Position numbers and translations under genes: made by a program
Notes under the pieces: generated by a model
Seen by the model: only the letters and a program-made list of their open reading frames with translations
The model's database searches: none
Told to the model about the DNA's origin: nothing
From: Prochlorococcus sp. AG-402-L23
Lineage (GTDB): Bacteria; Cyanobacteriota; Cyanobacteriia; PCC-6307; Cyanobiaceae
Direction of reading: 5' to 3'
Length of the DNA stretch: 48,390 nucleotides
Assembly: GCA_003216635.1 (NCBI GenBank)
Contig: QCIO01000010.1
Span: 1-48,390, forward strand
Shown: positions 9,205-17,125 of the stretch, piece after piece
Layout of the letters: the number at the start of each line of letters is the position of its first letter
How positions within the stretch are numbered: position 1 is the first letter of the stretch

Positions 9205-10974
9205 GTGCAAAAGATTAAATTCAAATCTTTTGTTTTAATAATTCCAATATTAATTTTTTCTGGAATATCTTTTTATTTTTTTAGTATAATATTTAGTACG
9301 TTAAAATTTGACGTATCTAAAAATAAAAAGTTTAGAGAAACCAAATATTCTTATGTAATATCATCTTCTGATAATAAGATACTAAGCAAATTAAGCCGCA
9401 AATTTGAAATAGATAATAGTTATCATAAAATTCCATTTTTTCTTAAACATTCTTTTATATCTTCTGAGGATAAAAGATTTTATAAACATAATGGAATAGA
9501 TTTAAAAAGTATTTCTCGTGCCCTTATTCAAAATATTAGAAGTGGTTATGTTAAAGAGGGAGGAAGTACGATTACACAACAAGTTGCTAGATTACTTTTT
9601 CTAAATAATGATTTAAGTTTTCAAAGAAAAATCAAAGAAATATTTATATCACTCATACTTGAATTTAGATATAACAAAAATCAAATTTTAAAATTATATT
9701 TAAATAATATTTATCTAGGATCGGGAGCATACGGGGTAGACGAGGCTGCCCAAGTTTATTTTGGAAAATTTATAGAAGAATTGACATTATCAGAGATCGC
9801 ATTAATTGCAGGATTAGCTCCAGCTCCATCAATTTATTCACCTTATCAAAATTTAGAGCTAGCTATTAAAAATAGAAATAAAGTTCTTGAATCAATGTAT
9901 GTTGATGGATATATTTCTCTTGCAAATAAGAATAAGGCTATTAAAGAAAAAATAAAATTAAATTATCAAACAGCTGATAATTTTTTAGATGATAAATTAC
10001 TAATAAAATTTATTCTTCAGGAAACAGATAAAAAAATTGGAAGTAAAAATGATTATAAGTTTTTAAGAATTAAATCTTCTATCAATAAAGATTGGCAAGA
10101 AAAAGGTCAAAAAATATCAAGATATGCAGGGCCTAAAGAACTTGAATTTGGTCTGTTATCTATGGAATCAAACACAGGACTAATAAGGACAATGATAACC
10201 AGCAAAAATCCATCAATTAATGAATACAATAGAGTGATTTCATCTGTAAGACCTTTAGGTTCTACTTTTAAAATTATCCCTTATGCTGCTGCATTAATAG
10301 AAGGAATAAAATTAAGCGATGAATTTGAAGACTTACCAATATGCTGGGAAAGTTATTGCCCAAAAAATTTTTCAGAAGACTATAGAGGTTCAATATCTTT
10401 GATTGAATCATTTAAAAGTTCATCAAATATCGTTCCAATATCAATAACAAAAAAAATCGGCTTAAAAAATATTATTAATTTAGCGAATTCATTTGGACTA
10501 GGTTACGAGCAAGAGTTTGAGGAATTCCCATCATTAGCAATTGGCTCCTACGGAGATAATCTTTTAAACATCACAAATGCATATTCTGCAATAAACAATA
10601 ATGGGAAGATTCAAAGCCCTGAAATCATAGAAAAAATAGAATCATTTAAAAAACAACCTATTTGGGAAAACAAATCTATTTCCAAGAAAATATTAGATTT
10701 AAAAATAAACAAGAAAATAAATAAACTTCTTGAAAAATCTGTAAAAGAAGGCACTTCAAAAGCAGCCTTTATAAAAGGGAAGAAAATTTATGGGAAAACA
10801 GGAACATCTGATGGAAATAAAGATCTCTGGTTTATTGGTTCCATTGATAATCTTACAACAGGGATCTGGATAGGTTACGACGATAACAAGGAATCTGAAT
10901 TATCTAGTGGAAATGCAGCTTATTTATGGAAGAATTTCATATCTGAAATTTATAAAATTCCAATTAAAAAATAA
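9205..10974 (+). CDS. Bifunctional class A penicillin-binding protein (glycosyltransferase/transpeptidase)
   Basis: Polymerises lipid II into glycan strands and cross-links peptides. The chain has one N-terminal membrane anchor (about 8-30). The GT51 domain follows, with SSEDKRFYKHNG (catalytic Glu) and EGGSTITQQVARLL. The transpeptidase domain has the active-site STFK (Ser about 353), SSN (about 406-408) and GKTGTS (about 530). The product is 589 residues from the GTG at 9205, which follows the chlG stop by one base. A TTG at 9196, overlapping chlG, would add three residues. At about 590 residues this is a compact PBP1 homologue resembling the PbpC/PBP1c size class. It is strongly AT-rich, hence lysine- and isoleucine-rich. 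Confidence 0.92.
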   Translation: MQKIKFKSFVLIIPILIFSGISFYFFSIIFSTLKFDVSKNKKFRETKYSYVISSSDNKILSKLSRKFEIDNSYHKIPFFLKHSFISSEDKRFYKHNGIDLKSISRALIQNIRSGYVKEGGSTITQQVARLLFLNNDLSFQRKIKEIFISLILEFRYNKNQILKLYLNNIYLGSGAYGVDEAAQVYFGKFIEELTLSEIALIAGLAPAPSIYSPYQNLELAIKNRNKVLESMYVDGYISLANKNKAIKEKIKLNYQTADNFLDDKLLIKFILQETDKKIGSKNDYKFLRIKSSINKDWQEKGQKISRYAGPKELEFGLLSMESNTGLIRTMITSKNPSINEYNRVISSVRPLGSTFKIIPYAAALIEGIKLSDEFEDLPICWESYCPKNFSEDYRGSISLIESFKSSSNIVPISITKKIGLKNIINLANSFGLGYEQEFEEFPSLAIGSYGDNLLNITNAYSAINNNGKIQSPEIIEKIESFKKQPIWENKSISKKILDLKINKKINKLLEKSVKEGTSKAAFIKGKKIYGKTGTSDGNKDLWFIGSIDNLTTGIWIGYDDNKESELSSGNAAYLWKNFISEIYKIPIKK

Positions 10975-10983
10975 ATTATATTT

Positions 10984-12300
10984 TTAAGATTTATAAGAAA
11001 TTATTGCAGAATAAAATCCATCACCAGGATAATCCAAGCTAGGTAAAATTTGCTTTTGGCTAACCAATTTTAAAGTTTTGTTTTTTTCAATAATTCGTTC
11101 AATTAATAGATTATTTTCATCGGGACAAATAGTACAAGTTGAATAAACTAAAGTGCCCTCTTTTTTCAAAAGAGGAAAAATACTCTCCAAAAGTTTTTCC
11201 TGTAATAAAGTTAAAGATTTTATTTTTTCTTTACTTAAAGACCATCTAGAATCTGGATTTCTGGAAAGAGTTCCAATCCCAGAACAGGGAGCATCTAATA
11301 AAATCTTATCAAAATAAGATATAAACTTAGGATTTAATTCAATCAAACTCGTAGCATCAGCCTTAAGGGTATTAACAGATTTCAAATTTAACCTTTCTAA
11401 ATTTGATTGCAGTATTTTTAATCTTTTTGCTGATCTATCTACGGCAATGATTTCAGCACTATCATTTGTTAATTCTGCTAGGTGGGTAGACTTACTTCCT
11501 GGAGCTGCACAAGCATCTAAAATCTTTTCACCTTCTTTTGGATTTAAGAGAGGTGCTATCCACTGAGAAGATCTATCTTGAATTGTCCAAAGTCCATCAC
11601 TATATCCTGGTAAATTTTTTATAGATCTTGGATTAGATTTTAAAGTAATTCCATTATGTAAATCTTTAATAATTTCAGCATCAATTTTATTTTCATGAAG
11701 TACTTTCAAAAATTTATCTAAATTAGTTTTTAATTGGTTAATTCTCAAATCAATTGATGGTTTTTTATTAAATGCCTTAATGATATTTTCACCCTCGCTA
11801 TTGCCGACCCATTTATAAAGATCCTTCACAAGCCATAATGGAAATGATTCAAGATATGAAATTCTTTCTTTTCTATCAGAAGATAATTCCGGAAAAATTT
11901 TTTGTTCTAATTTTCTTGATGCATTTCTCAATATCGCATTTACTGTTCCCGCTAAACCATTTAAATCTGTTTTTTTAGCTACTTCTACAGTGGTAGAAAT
12001 AGCAGCAGGAAATGGAATTTTATCCATTTTCAATAGTTGATATAAACCTATATGTAGAAGCCATCTTAACTTTGGAGGCTGCTTTTTATGAGTAATTTTT
12101 GATGTATGATCCGTCCAAAGATCAAGGAATTTTCTATACCTTATGCATCCAAAAGATAATTCCGTAATAAAAGCTATATCAAGAGGATTAAATTGGTAAT
12201 TTTTTAAAACCTTTTCAAGAGCATGATCAGAAAAATCACCAGAACTAACTTTTAATAAAATTTCCCAAGCTGCCTTTCTTTGTAAATATCCTATGCTCAA
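10984..12300 (-). CDS. rsmB: 16S rRNA (cytosine-967-C5)-methyltransferase
   Basis: Methylates C967 of 16S rRNA (RsmB/Sun family). The 438-residue protein has an N-terminal NusB-like RNA-binding domain (1-about 130). The C-terminal Rossmann methyltransferase shows LDACAAPGSKSTHLAEL (SAM motif I, about 261-277), AVDRSAKRL, LLDAPCSGIGTLSRNPD with catalytic-region Cys339, and VYSTCTICPDEN with Cys389. The two cysteines are the nucleophile and the release Cys of RNA m5C enzymes. It is convergent with the penicillin-binding protein gene across 9 bases. Confidence 0.94.
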   Translation of the reverse strand: MSIGYLQRKAAWEILLKVSSGDFSDHALEKVLKNYQFNPLDIAFITELSFGCIRYRKFLDLWTDHTSKITHKKQPPKLRWLLHIGLYQLLKMDKIPFPAAISTTVEVAKKTDLNGLAGTVNAILRNASRKLEQKIFPELSSDRKERISYLESFPLWLVKDLYKWVGNSEGENIIKAFNKKPSIDLRINQLKTNLDKFLKVLHENKIDAEIIKDLHNGITLKSNPRSIKNLPGYSDGLWTIQDRSSQWIAPLLNPKEGEKILDACAAPGSKSTHLAELTNDSAEIIAVDRSAKRLKILQSNLERLNLKSVNTLKADATSLIELNPKFISYFDKILLDAPCSGIGTLSRNPDSRWSLSKEKIKSLTLLQEKLLESIFPLLKKEGTLVYSTCTICPDENNLLIERIIEKNKTLKLVSQKQILPSLDYPGDGFYSAIISYKS

Positions 12301-12800
12301 AATATAATTTATTTTTAAAGATAACTTTAATATACAAAAAATTCAAAAATTTAAACAACTTTTTCAATTGCAGAATTAAACCAAATAAAACCTAAGATAG
12401 AAATAAGTGACAGATTAAATCCTAAAAAAAGAAAGATGTTTAAAGAGTGGATTCTTTAACGAAAAAATATTTTTTTCTCTTTTTGATACTTCATTAGTAA
12501 AATAAAAACTTAATCAGGATTTCAAACGGCAACCAATATTGATAAATCCTGCATCAAGCATTCTGCCTAATTTAATTGCTATGGATTCCTCCAACCTTGT
12601 AAAATTAGATTGATGGATAGTTATCCAATCTATTCAGAAAAAGTGATAATACCCGTCGAATTACTTTTTAAAAAAAGTGTTCCAATTTTCATTAGATAAA
12701 CCTAATTTTTCCTAATATAATATTGGTAATTAATATTTATTCATAAGATAATATTTTTTTAATTTTTCAAAGACAACTGTACGTTGTTATTACTCTTAAT
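12301..12800. other. 500-base intergenic region between rsmB and the photolyase gene
   Basis: This stretch holds no intact gene that I can support. Its right half contains a broken small minus-strand reading frame (12517-12692, listed separately). Its left part (12351-12455, minus strand) contains 34 codons of hydrophobic sequence without a usable start codon. The rest is A/T-rich sequence that must hold the rsmB promoter and the photolyase operon 3' end. I see no strong terminator hairpin. Confidence 0.6.
12514..12692 (-). pseudogene. Small frameshifted gene remnant (about 59 codons in two frames)
   Basis: An ATG at 12692, preceded by an AGG-containing ribosome-site-like stretch, opens a 20-codon frame (MKIGTLFLKSNSTGI then ITFSE) that stops with TAG at 12632-12630. 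In the next frame, open from 12633 to the TGA at 12516-12514, is a 39-codon stretch starting IDWITIHQ and including RLEESIAIKLGRMLDAGFIN. The two pieces abut exactly, and the second has a protein-like amphipathic pattern. A single-base deletion, or a sequencing error, in a gene of about 60 codons would explain this. I do not recognise the family; it resembles the short orphan proteins common in Prochlorococcus. Confidence 0.4.
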
Positions 12801-14291
12801 TTATTGAATATCTCTTAAAAATTTATCGGCAGTTTTTAAGTGATTATTTAATTTTTCCTCTGACATTTTATCGAGATTTCTCGTTAACATTGCAAGACGA
12901 TATTGCTTTCTAAAAAAGGTTTCATTATCTTTAATAAATTTCCAAAATAAGCCATCCCATATTTCACACCATGGGCCACTTTTAAAATTAGACATTTTTT
13001 TTACATAATTAGAGCTTGATATATATGGCTTTGTTGAAAAGATACCTCCATCACTAAACTGACTCATTCCGTAAACATTTGGGACCATAACCCAATCATA
13101 GGAATCAATAAACATTTCCATAAACCATTTATAAACTTGGTTGGGGTGAATTCTACATAGAAGCATAAAGTTGCCAACAATCATTAGCCGCTCAATATGA
13201 TGACAATAACCAAATTTAATAATATTTTTTATAACAATGTCTACTGGTTCAATTCCTGTATTTCCTTGATAAAAAGATTTTGGAATTGGCTTATCTTCAA
13301 AATTCCAAAAATTACTATTTCGCATTTTTGTTCCATACTTCTTATAGACAAGGCAAATAAATTCTCTCCATCCAATAATTTGACGAATAAAACCCTCTAA
13401 AGAGTTAATTGGAACATTATTATTTTTGGCATAAAGTAATGCTTTATTTACTACTTCATTTGGCGTTAGTAAGCCACTATTTAAAAGAGGAGAAAGTAAA
13501 CTATGCCATAAAAAAGAATTTTCTTTAGAAATAGCATCTTCATAATCTCCAAAAAAGAAAAATCTATGTTTAAAAAAATCATTTAACCATTCATCTGCTT
13601 CATCAAAATTAGTTGGATATAAAAAGTTATTACTTGCTCCAATAAAATCAATATCTAAATTGGTCAATGACTTTTCGGCATGAATTACAAATTTATTTTT
13701 TAGTAATTTGGGTGTATCAGGTATGCTTATTTTTTTGGGTAATTTTTTTCTATTCATGTCATCGAAACTCCACTTACCACCTTCAGGTGTGTCATCCGAA
13801 TTAACTAATATCTTTTGGCTCTTTCTTTGATTTTCATAAAATCTCCCCATAAGAGGTTTTTTTGTATTTGATTCAAATAACTCTTTTAACTCTTCACTGC
13901 TAATAAACATCGGAGAAGGCAAAATATTTAAAGCTAAATTATTACTTTCAACAAAATTATTAATCCTCTTCATTATTAAAAAATCATGAGGATCAATGAG
14001 ATTTATTTTCTGATATTTATCTTTAATAAATTCCAATAAGTAGTCAGCTGTAGAAATATTATTCTTGTTTTCGATATATAAAACTTTAAAGCCAGATATT
14101 TCTAAATATTTTTTATAAGCCAGCATAGATGCTCTATGGAAAACTAACTTGTTTTTATGGTTAATTAATTTATGAAATTTATCATTTCCAAAAAATAATG
14201 AGTCTTCCAAAATTAAAATTTCACAATTTATTTTTAAGATCGGGCTTTCTCTAAAAAGTTGATTCGGGAAAATAATTGATACTTGTTTCAT
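12801..14291 (-). CDS. Cryptochrome/photolyase family protein, prokaryotic (6-4) photolyase type (PhrB/FeS-BCP related)
   Basis: A 496-residue flavoprotein-type repair enzyme or photoreceptor. The N-terminal DprA-like alpha/beta domain starts [10 protein letters not shown], with [10 protein letters not shown] and [13 protein letters not shown], as in COG3046 proteins rather than classical CPD photolyases. The C-terminal FAD domain has [12 protein letters not shown] (about 301-312), [14 protein letters not shown] (362-374) and [12 protein letters not shown] (405-416). The two adjacent His (364-365) are the pair used in 6-4 lesion repair. Members such as Agrobacterium PhrB carry a [4Fe-4S] cluster held by four Cys. 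Here the CxxC after the KPY..NY segment is absent, only Cys442 remains there, and the upstream ligand position is occupied by a non-Cys residue. Its ATG overlaps the DUF2256 stop (ATGA). Confidence 0.88.
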   Translation of the reverse strand: MKQVSIIFPNQLFRESPILKINCEILILEDSLFFGNDKFHKLINHKNKLVFHRASMLAYKKYLEISGFKVLYIENKNNISTADYLLEFIKDKYQKINLIDPHDFLIMKRINNFVESNNLALNILPSPMFISSEELKELFESNTKKPLMGRFYENQRKSQKILVNSDDTPEGGKWSFDDMNRKKLPKKISIPDTPKLLKNKFVIHAEKSLTNLDIDFIGASNNFLYPTNFDEADEWLNDFFKHRFFFFGDYEDAISKENSFLWHSLLSPLLNSGLLTPNEVVNKALLYAKNNNVPINSLEGFIRQIIGWREFICLVYKKYGTKMRNSNFWNFEDKPIPKSFYQGNTGIEPVDIVIKNIIKFGYCHHIERLMIVGNFMLLCRIHPNQVYKWFMEMFIDSYDWVMVPNVYGMSQFSDGGIFSTKPYISSSNYVKKMSNFKSGPWCEIWDGLFWKFIKDNETFFRKQYRLAMLTRNLDKMSEEKLNNHLKTADKFLRDIQ

Positions 14292-14419
14292 ATTTGCGAC
14301 TTCCTTTTACTGCATCTTTTTGAACAGTAGATAACATCATCCCAACAGTTTTTCCATTTTTTACGCCACTCGAACGGCCTATTGCAAACAGGACAAGTTT
14401 TAGTAGAAAGATTTTTCAA
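14288..14419 (-). CDS. DUF2256 small zinc-finger-like protein
   Basis: A 43-residue protein starting from a TTG at 14419-14417 (an in-frame stop lies just upstream). Five Cys are spaced as [17 protein letters not shown] (Cys9, Cys12), NCW (Cys25) and YCSKRCS (Cys32, Cys36). This is the DUF2256 signature, a likely zinc-binding module often found next to photolyase-like genes. Its TGA stop overlaps the photolyase ATG in the sequence ATGA, so translation is probably coupled. It begins 3 bases after the DUF2805 stop. Function is unknown. Confidence 0.85.
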   Translation of the reverse strand: MKNLSTKTCPVCNRPFEWRKKWKNCWDDVIYCSKRCSKRKSQI

Positions 14420-14422
14420 AAT

Positions 14423-14659
14423 TTATAATTTTCTTTTATGAGTAGATTTAAATCTAGTTGAATCTTTAAGCGCCATATGTTTTGTATTTCTTCCCGAAAC
14501 TCTCTTTCTCCAGACTTTGAAAGATTTGGGTTTAAGATTTTGACGCATAATTTTTATCGCATCTTCCTCTTTCAAACCAAATTGATACTCGATAGCTTCA
14601 AAGGGTGTTCTATCTTCCCAACACATTTCTATTATTCTGTCTATATCGATATTTTCCAT
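14423..14659 (-). CDS. DUF2805 / TIGR03643 family protein
   Basis: A 78-residue basic protein. The N-terminal half (IDRIIEMCWEDRTPFEAIEY, FGLKEEDAIKIMRQNLKP) has a helix-turn-helix-like pattern. The second half is arginine/lysine-rich (FKVWRKRVSGRNTKH, STRFKSTHKRKL), suggesting nucleic acid contact. I recognise it as the TIGR03643/DUF2805 family. It is the third-from-last gene of the operon ending in the photolyase, with gaps of 2 and 3 bases on its two sides. Its role is not established; DNA binding is my inference from composition. Confidence 0.83.
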   Translation of the reverse strand: MENIDIDRIIEMCWEDRTPFEAIEYQFGLKEEDAIKIMRQNLKPKSFKVWRKRVSGRNTKHMALKDSTRFKSTHKRKL

Positions 14660-14661
14660 AT

Positions 14662-15066
14662 TTATTTCTCACATTGGGAGGTACAAATTTTTTCAATATT
14701 GGATCTACCTGTAATTTGAAGTCTATATTTTGCCCAATATCTGTATGCCAGTCTTAATATAGGTGATAAGAATTTAATCTTCAAGGGATAATAAACCCAA
14801 CCTAAACCAACTAATTCATAAGAATATGCAAGTACATCTAGTCCCCTAATGATTTCACCATTTTCCATAATCCCATGCAGGTTTGACATAGCTTCTGCAT
14901 ATGTAATGTCATTAAAAATTCTTTCATCATATTCCTTACTATTAATATCTATAAATGCAATTTGATTTGAGATGTCTCTCTTTTTTAGAAAATCTGTTTC
15001 TCTCAAACAAAGTGGACAACCACCATCGAATAAAAAAGTTAATTTATTTTTCATATTTTTATTCAA
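14662..15066 (-). CDS. DCC-family thiol-disulfide oxidoreductase-like protein (DUF393)
   Basis: A 134-residue protein with the DCC motif: DGGCPLCLRETDFL, Asp14, Cys17 and Cys20 in a CxxC. The rest follows the DUF393 pattern (IAFIDINS, then ITYAEAMSNLHGIMENGEII with a directed GLDVLAYSYELVG segment). The family has a thioredoxin-like fold and is assumed to act in thiol chemistry; substrates are unknown. It is the first gene of the four-gene minus-strand operon. A second in-frame ATG at 15054 would shorten it by four residues. Confidence 0.85.
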   Translation of the reverse strand: MNKNMKNKLTFLFDGGCPLCLRETDFLKKRDISNQIAFIDINSKEYDERIFNDITYAEAMSNLHGIMENGEIIRGLDVLAYSYELVGLGWVYYPLKIKFLSPILRLAYRYWAKYRLQITGRSNIEKICTSQCEK

Positions 15067-15185
15067 ATATAGAAATTAAATAACTTTTTTGTGGGATTAA
15101 AATTTTTTTTTACAGTACAAGCTTTATAAAGCCTTAATAATTGCCAGTTCTAATTTAGTGAAATTATATTATCTTGTAAATTAAT

Positions 15186-15217
15186 AAGCCATTGATTAAG
15201 GGATACATCAATGGTTT
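15186..15217 (-). terminator. Rho-independent-like terminator after the 67-residue gene
   Basis: CCATTGAT and ATCAATGG form a perfect 8-bp stem around a 10-base loop, extended by further A/T pairs to about 11 bp with one G-U. It lies 13 bases beyond the stop of the minus-strand gene at 15230-15433. The T-rich sequence on the plus-strand side would also allow use from the other direction. Confidence 0.55.
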
Positions 15218-15229
15218 AAAAATATTTTT

Positions 15230-15433
15230 TTATTCATCTAAAAGATGAACCCCTTCCCCTACATCAGGAGTAAATTTACAATATTTTTCAAAAACAAGTC
15301 CAACACCTCTCATTTTTTCTCCTAATTCATCGTTAAATTTATTCCATTCTTCCGATTCACGATCAGGTAAATCCCAACCTTGTTTTTCTACCATACTTCT
15401 TATTACTGTATAGTCCCATTCTATGTATGCCAT
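15230..15433 (-). CDS. Hypothetical small acidic protein
   Basis: A 67-residue protein, MAYIEWDYTVIRSMV at the start, then a run rich in Glu/Asp and Trp (DRESEEWNKFNDELGEKMRG) and a VFEKYCKFTPDVGEGVHLL tail. It has no signal peptide or membrane segment and no motif I can assign. It stands alone, with its own terminator-like hairpin downstream and 95 bases to the divergent trmH. Regular protein-like composition and isolation with a terminator suggest a real gene. I do not recognise the family. Confidence 0.75.
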   Translation of the reverse strand: MAYIEWDYTVIRSMVEKQGWDLPDRESEEWNKFNDELGEKMRGVGLVFEKYCKFTPDVGEGVHLLDE

Positions 15434-15528
15434 TGAGTTAACTCAAACTACCAAATTATTATAAACCACAAGATTTAATAGGTAATCAATATTTTTTGAA
15501 TATAATTTAAAAGTGTAAAAAATTATAA

Positions 15529-16200
15529 ATGTCAATTTTGCCAAGAAGATTTGAACGAATCAAAAGTGTTTTAGATTGCAGAATGAAAAACTTGACTGTT
15601 TTAGTTGAGGATGTCAATAAACCACATAATCTATCCGCGATATTAAGGACATGTGATGCAGCAGGAGTTTACGAAGCAAATTTTATTAGCAAAACGAATG
15701 CCGTTAAGACTTTTAATAGTACTGCTCAAGGAAGTCAAAAATGGGTAAAACTAAATAATCATGAAAACACTATCACGGCAATATCTAATTTAAAGAATAA
15801 GGGTTTTAAATTATATGGAACGACTCTTAATAGTGAATCAGTAGATTATAGAAATTTTGATTATTCTCAAAATACATGTTTTGTTTTAGGAGCAGAAAAA
15901 TGGGGACTAAGTAATGAACTTATATCAATGGTTGATCAATCAATTTTTATACCTATGAGAGGTATGGTTCAATCCCTGAATGTTTCAGTTGCTGCATCTA
16001 TATTATTATTTGAAGCTATTCGCCAAAGAAAAAATAAAGGTATATTGCCCTCTAATGGAGAAGGTTTAAATATAGATGAATATCAAAAAACACTTTTTGA
16101 ATGGTGTTACCCAAAATTAGCTGCGGTGTATAAAAAATCAGCTAAAGAATATCCAAAGTTGAATAATCAAGGAGAAATTGATCCTATTACAGATAACTAA
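15529..16200 (+). CDS. trmH: tRNA (guanosine-18-2'-O)-methyltransferase (SpoU/TrmH)
   Basis: A SPOUT-class methyltransferase that 2'-O-methylates G18 in the tRNA D-loop. The 223 residues contain the three family motifs: NKPHNLSAILRTCDAAGVYEA (motif 1, with the catalytic Arg), FVLGAEKWGLSNE (motif 2), and IPMRGMVQSLNVSVAASILLFE (motif 3, forming the SAM-binding knot). The C-terminal helical extension (about 170-223) is typical of TrmH rather than of the shorter TrmL. The gene converges with the permease gene with a 2-base gap. Confidence 0.92.
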   Translation: MSILPRRFERIKSVLDCRMKNLTVLVEDVNKPHNLSAILRTCDAAGVYEANFISKTNAVKTFNSTAQGSQKWVKLNNHENTITAISNLKNKGFKLYGTTLNSESVDYRNFDYSQNTCFVLGAEKWGLSNELISMVDQSIFIPMRGMVQSLNVSVAASILLFEAIRQRKNKGILPSNGEGLNIDEYQKTLFEWCYPKLAAVYKKSAKEYPKLNNQGEIDPITDN

Positions 16201-16202
16201 AT

Positions 16203-17048
16203 TTATTCAGAATTTTGACTATCAAAAATTTCTTCAAGATCCTCTCCTATAAAAGAAAGACCTAAAACTAAAAAAAACATTGCCAAACCTGGGAACAAAG
16301 CCGTCCACCATATACCTGTAGGTAAAGCGGCAAGAGCCAGATTTAAATCACTTCCCCACTCTGGGACATCTGCAGGAACACCAAGACCTAAAAATCCTAA
16401 ACTTCCTAATACCAAAACAGCATCCGCAGCATTTAGGGTAAGCAAAATAGGCAAGGGTGTTATTACATTTGGGAGAATATATTTAAAAATAATTGTTTTA
16501 ACATCAGCTCCTGAAACTTGAGCTGCCTCCACATAAGTTTCGGATTTAACCAATATTGTCTGATTTCTGATTAATCTAAAATATTGAGGAGAGTAAACAA
16601 TACACAATGCCAAAGCTGCGTTAAGGATACCCTTACCTAATACAAAAGCCACAACAACTGAAAGCAAAATTACAGGTATTGAAAAAATAGTATCCATTAT
16701 TAGTGATAAACACTTATCAAAAAAACCACCAAAATAACCACTTAATAATCCTAATGGCAAACCCAAACTTAATGAAAAAAGAATAGCTAATAAAACAACT
16801 TCTATCGCTAAAGATGATCCTTGCAAAGTTCTTAAGCAAACATCTCTTCCTAATCTGTCTGTGCCACAGAAATGATTAAGCGAAGGAGGTGCAAAGATAT
16901 CATTGCTTAACATTGAAAATGAATAACCAAAAAAATTATTGGCCTCTAAAAATTTTATTATTAAAACAACAAGAAGATAAAAAAGAACGATTAGAAATCC
17001 AGCTTTTCTGATATTTGCGCCGACACGATTGATTGAGTTAATATTCAA
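16203..17048 (-). CDS. ABC transporter permease, DppC/OppC (peptide/nickel) type
   Basis: Inner-membrane permease subunit of 281 residues. After the first membrane segment (about 17-36) it carries a DppC-like periplasmic loop with HFCGTDRLGRDVCLRTLQGS. The BPD_transp_1 domain contains the EAA loop EAAQVSGADVKTIIFKYILP, which contacts the ATPase. The protein is about the usual length. DppC-type permeases normally sit beside a DppB permease, two ATPases and a solute-binding protein; none is next to it here, so the complex is assembled from distant genes. The substrate cannot be read from the sequence. Confidence 0.9.
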   Translation of the reverse strand: MNINSINRVGANIRKAGFLIVLFYLLVVLIIKFLEANNFFGYSFSMLSNDIFAPPSLNHFCGTDRLGRDVCLRTLQGSSLAIEVVLLAILFSLSLGLPLGLLSGYFGGFFDKCLSLIMDTIFSIPVILLSVVVAFVLGKGILNAALALCIVYSPQYFRLIRNQTILVKSETYVEAAQVSGADVKTIIFKYILPNVITPLPILLTLNAADAVLVLGSLGFLGLGVPADVPEWGSDLNLALAALPTGIWWTALFPGLAMFFLVLGLSFIGEDLEEIFDSQNSE

Positions 17049-17125
17049 AATCTTTTTTAGAGATATGACTGAAATATACCCAATTCTTAAAAAAAAAATA
17101 GTTATTAAATTTAAATTTTAAGAAA

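Noticed and set aside
12351-12455. A 34-codon hydrophobic minus-strand frame that ends GFIWFNSAIEKVV, resembling a small membrane subunit.
   Set aside because: There is a stop directly upstream and no ATG, GTG or TTG in the frame, so it cannot be translated as it stands. It may be a decayed gene, but support is too thin.
12613-12699. A 28-codon plus-strand ATG frame in the rsmB-photolyase gap.
   Set aside because: It runs antisense to the broken small gene and has no protein-like features of its own.
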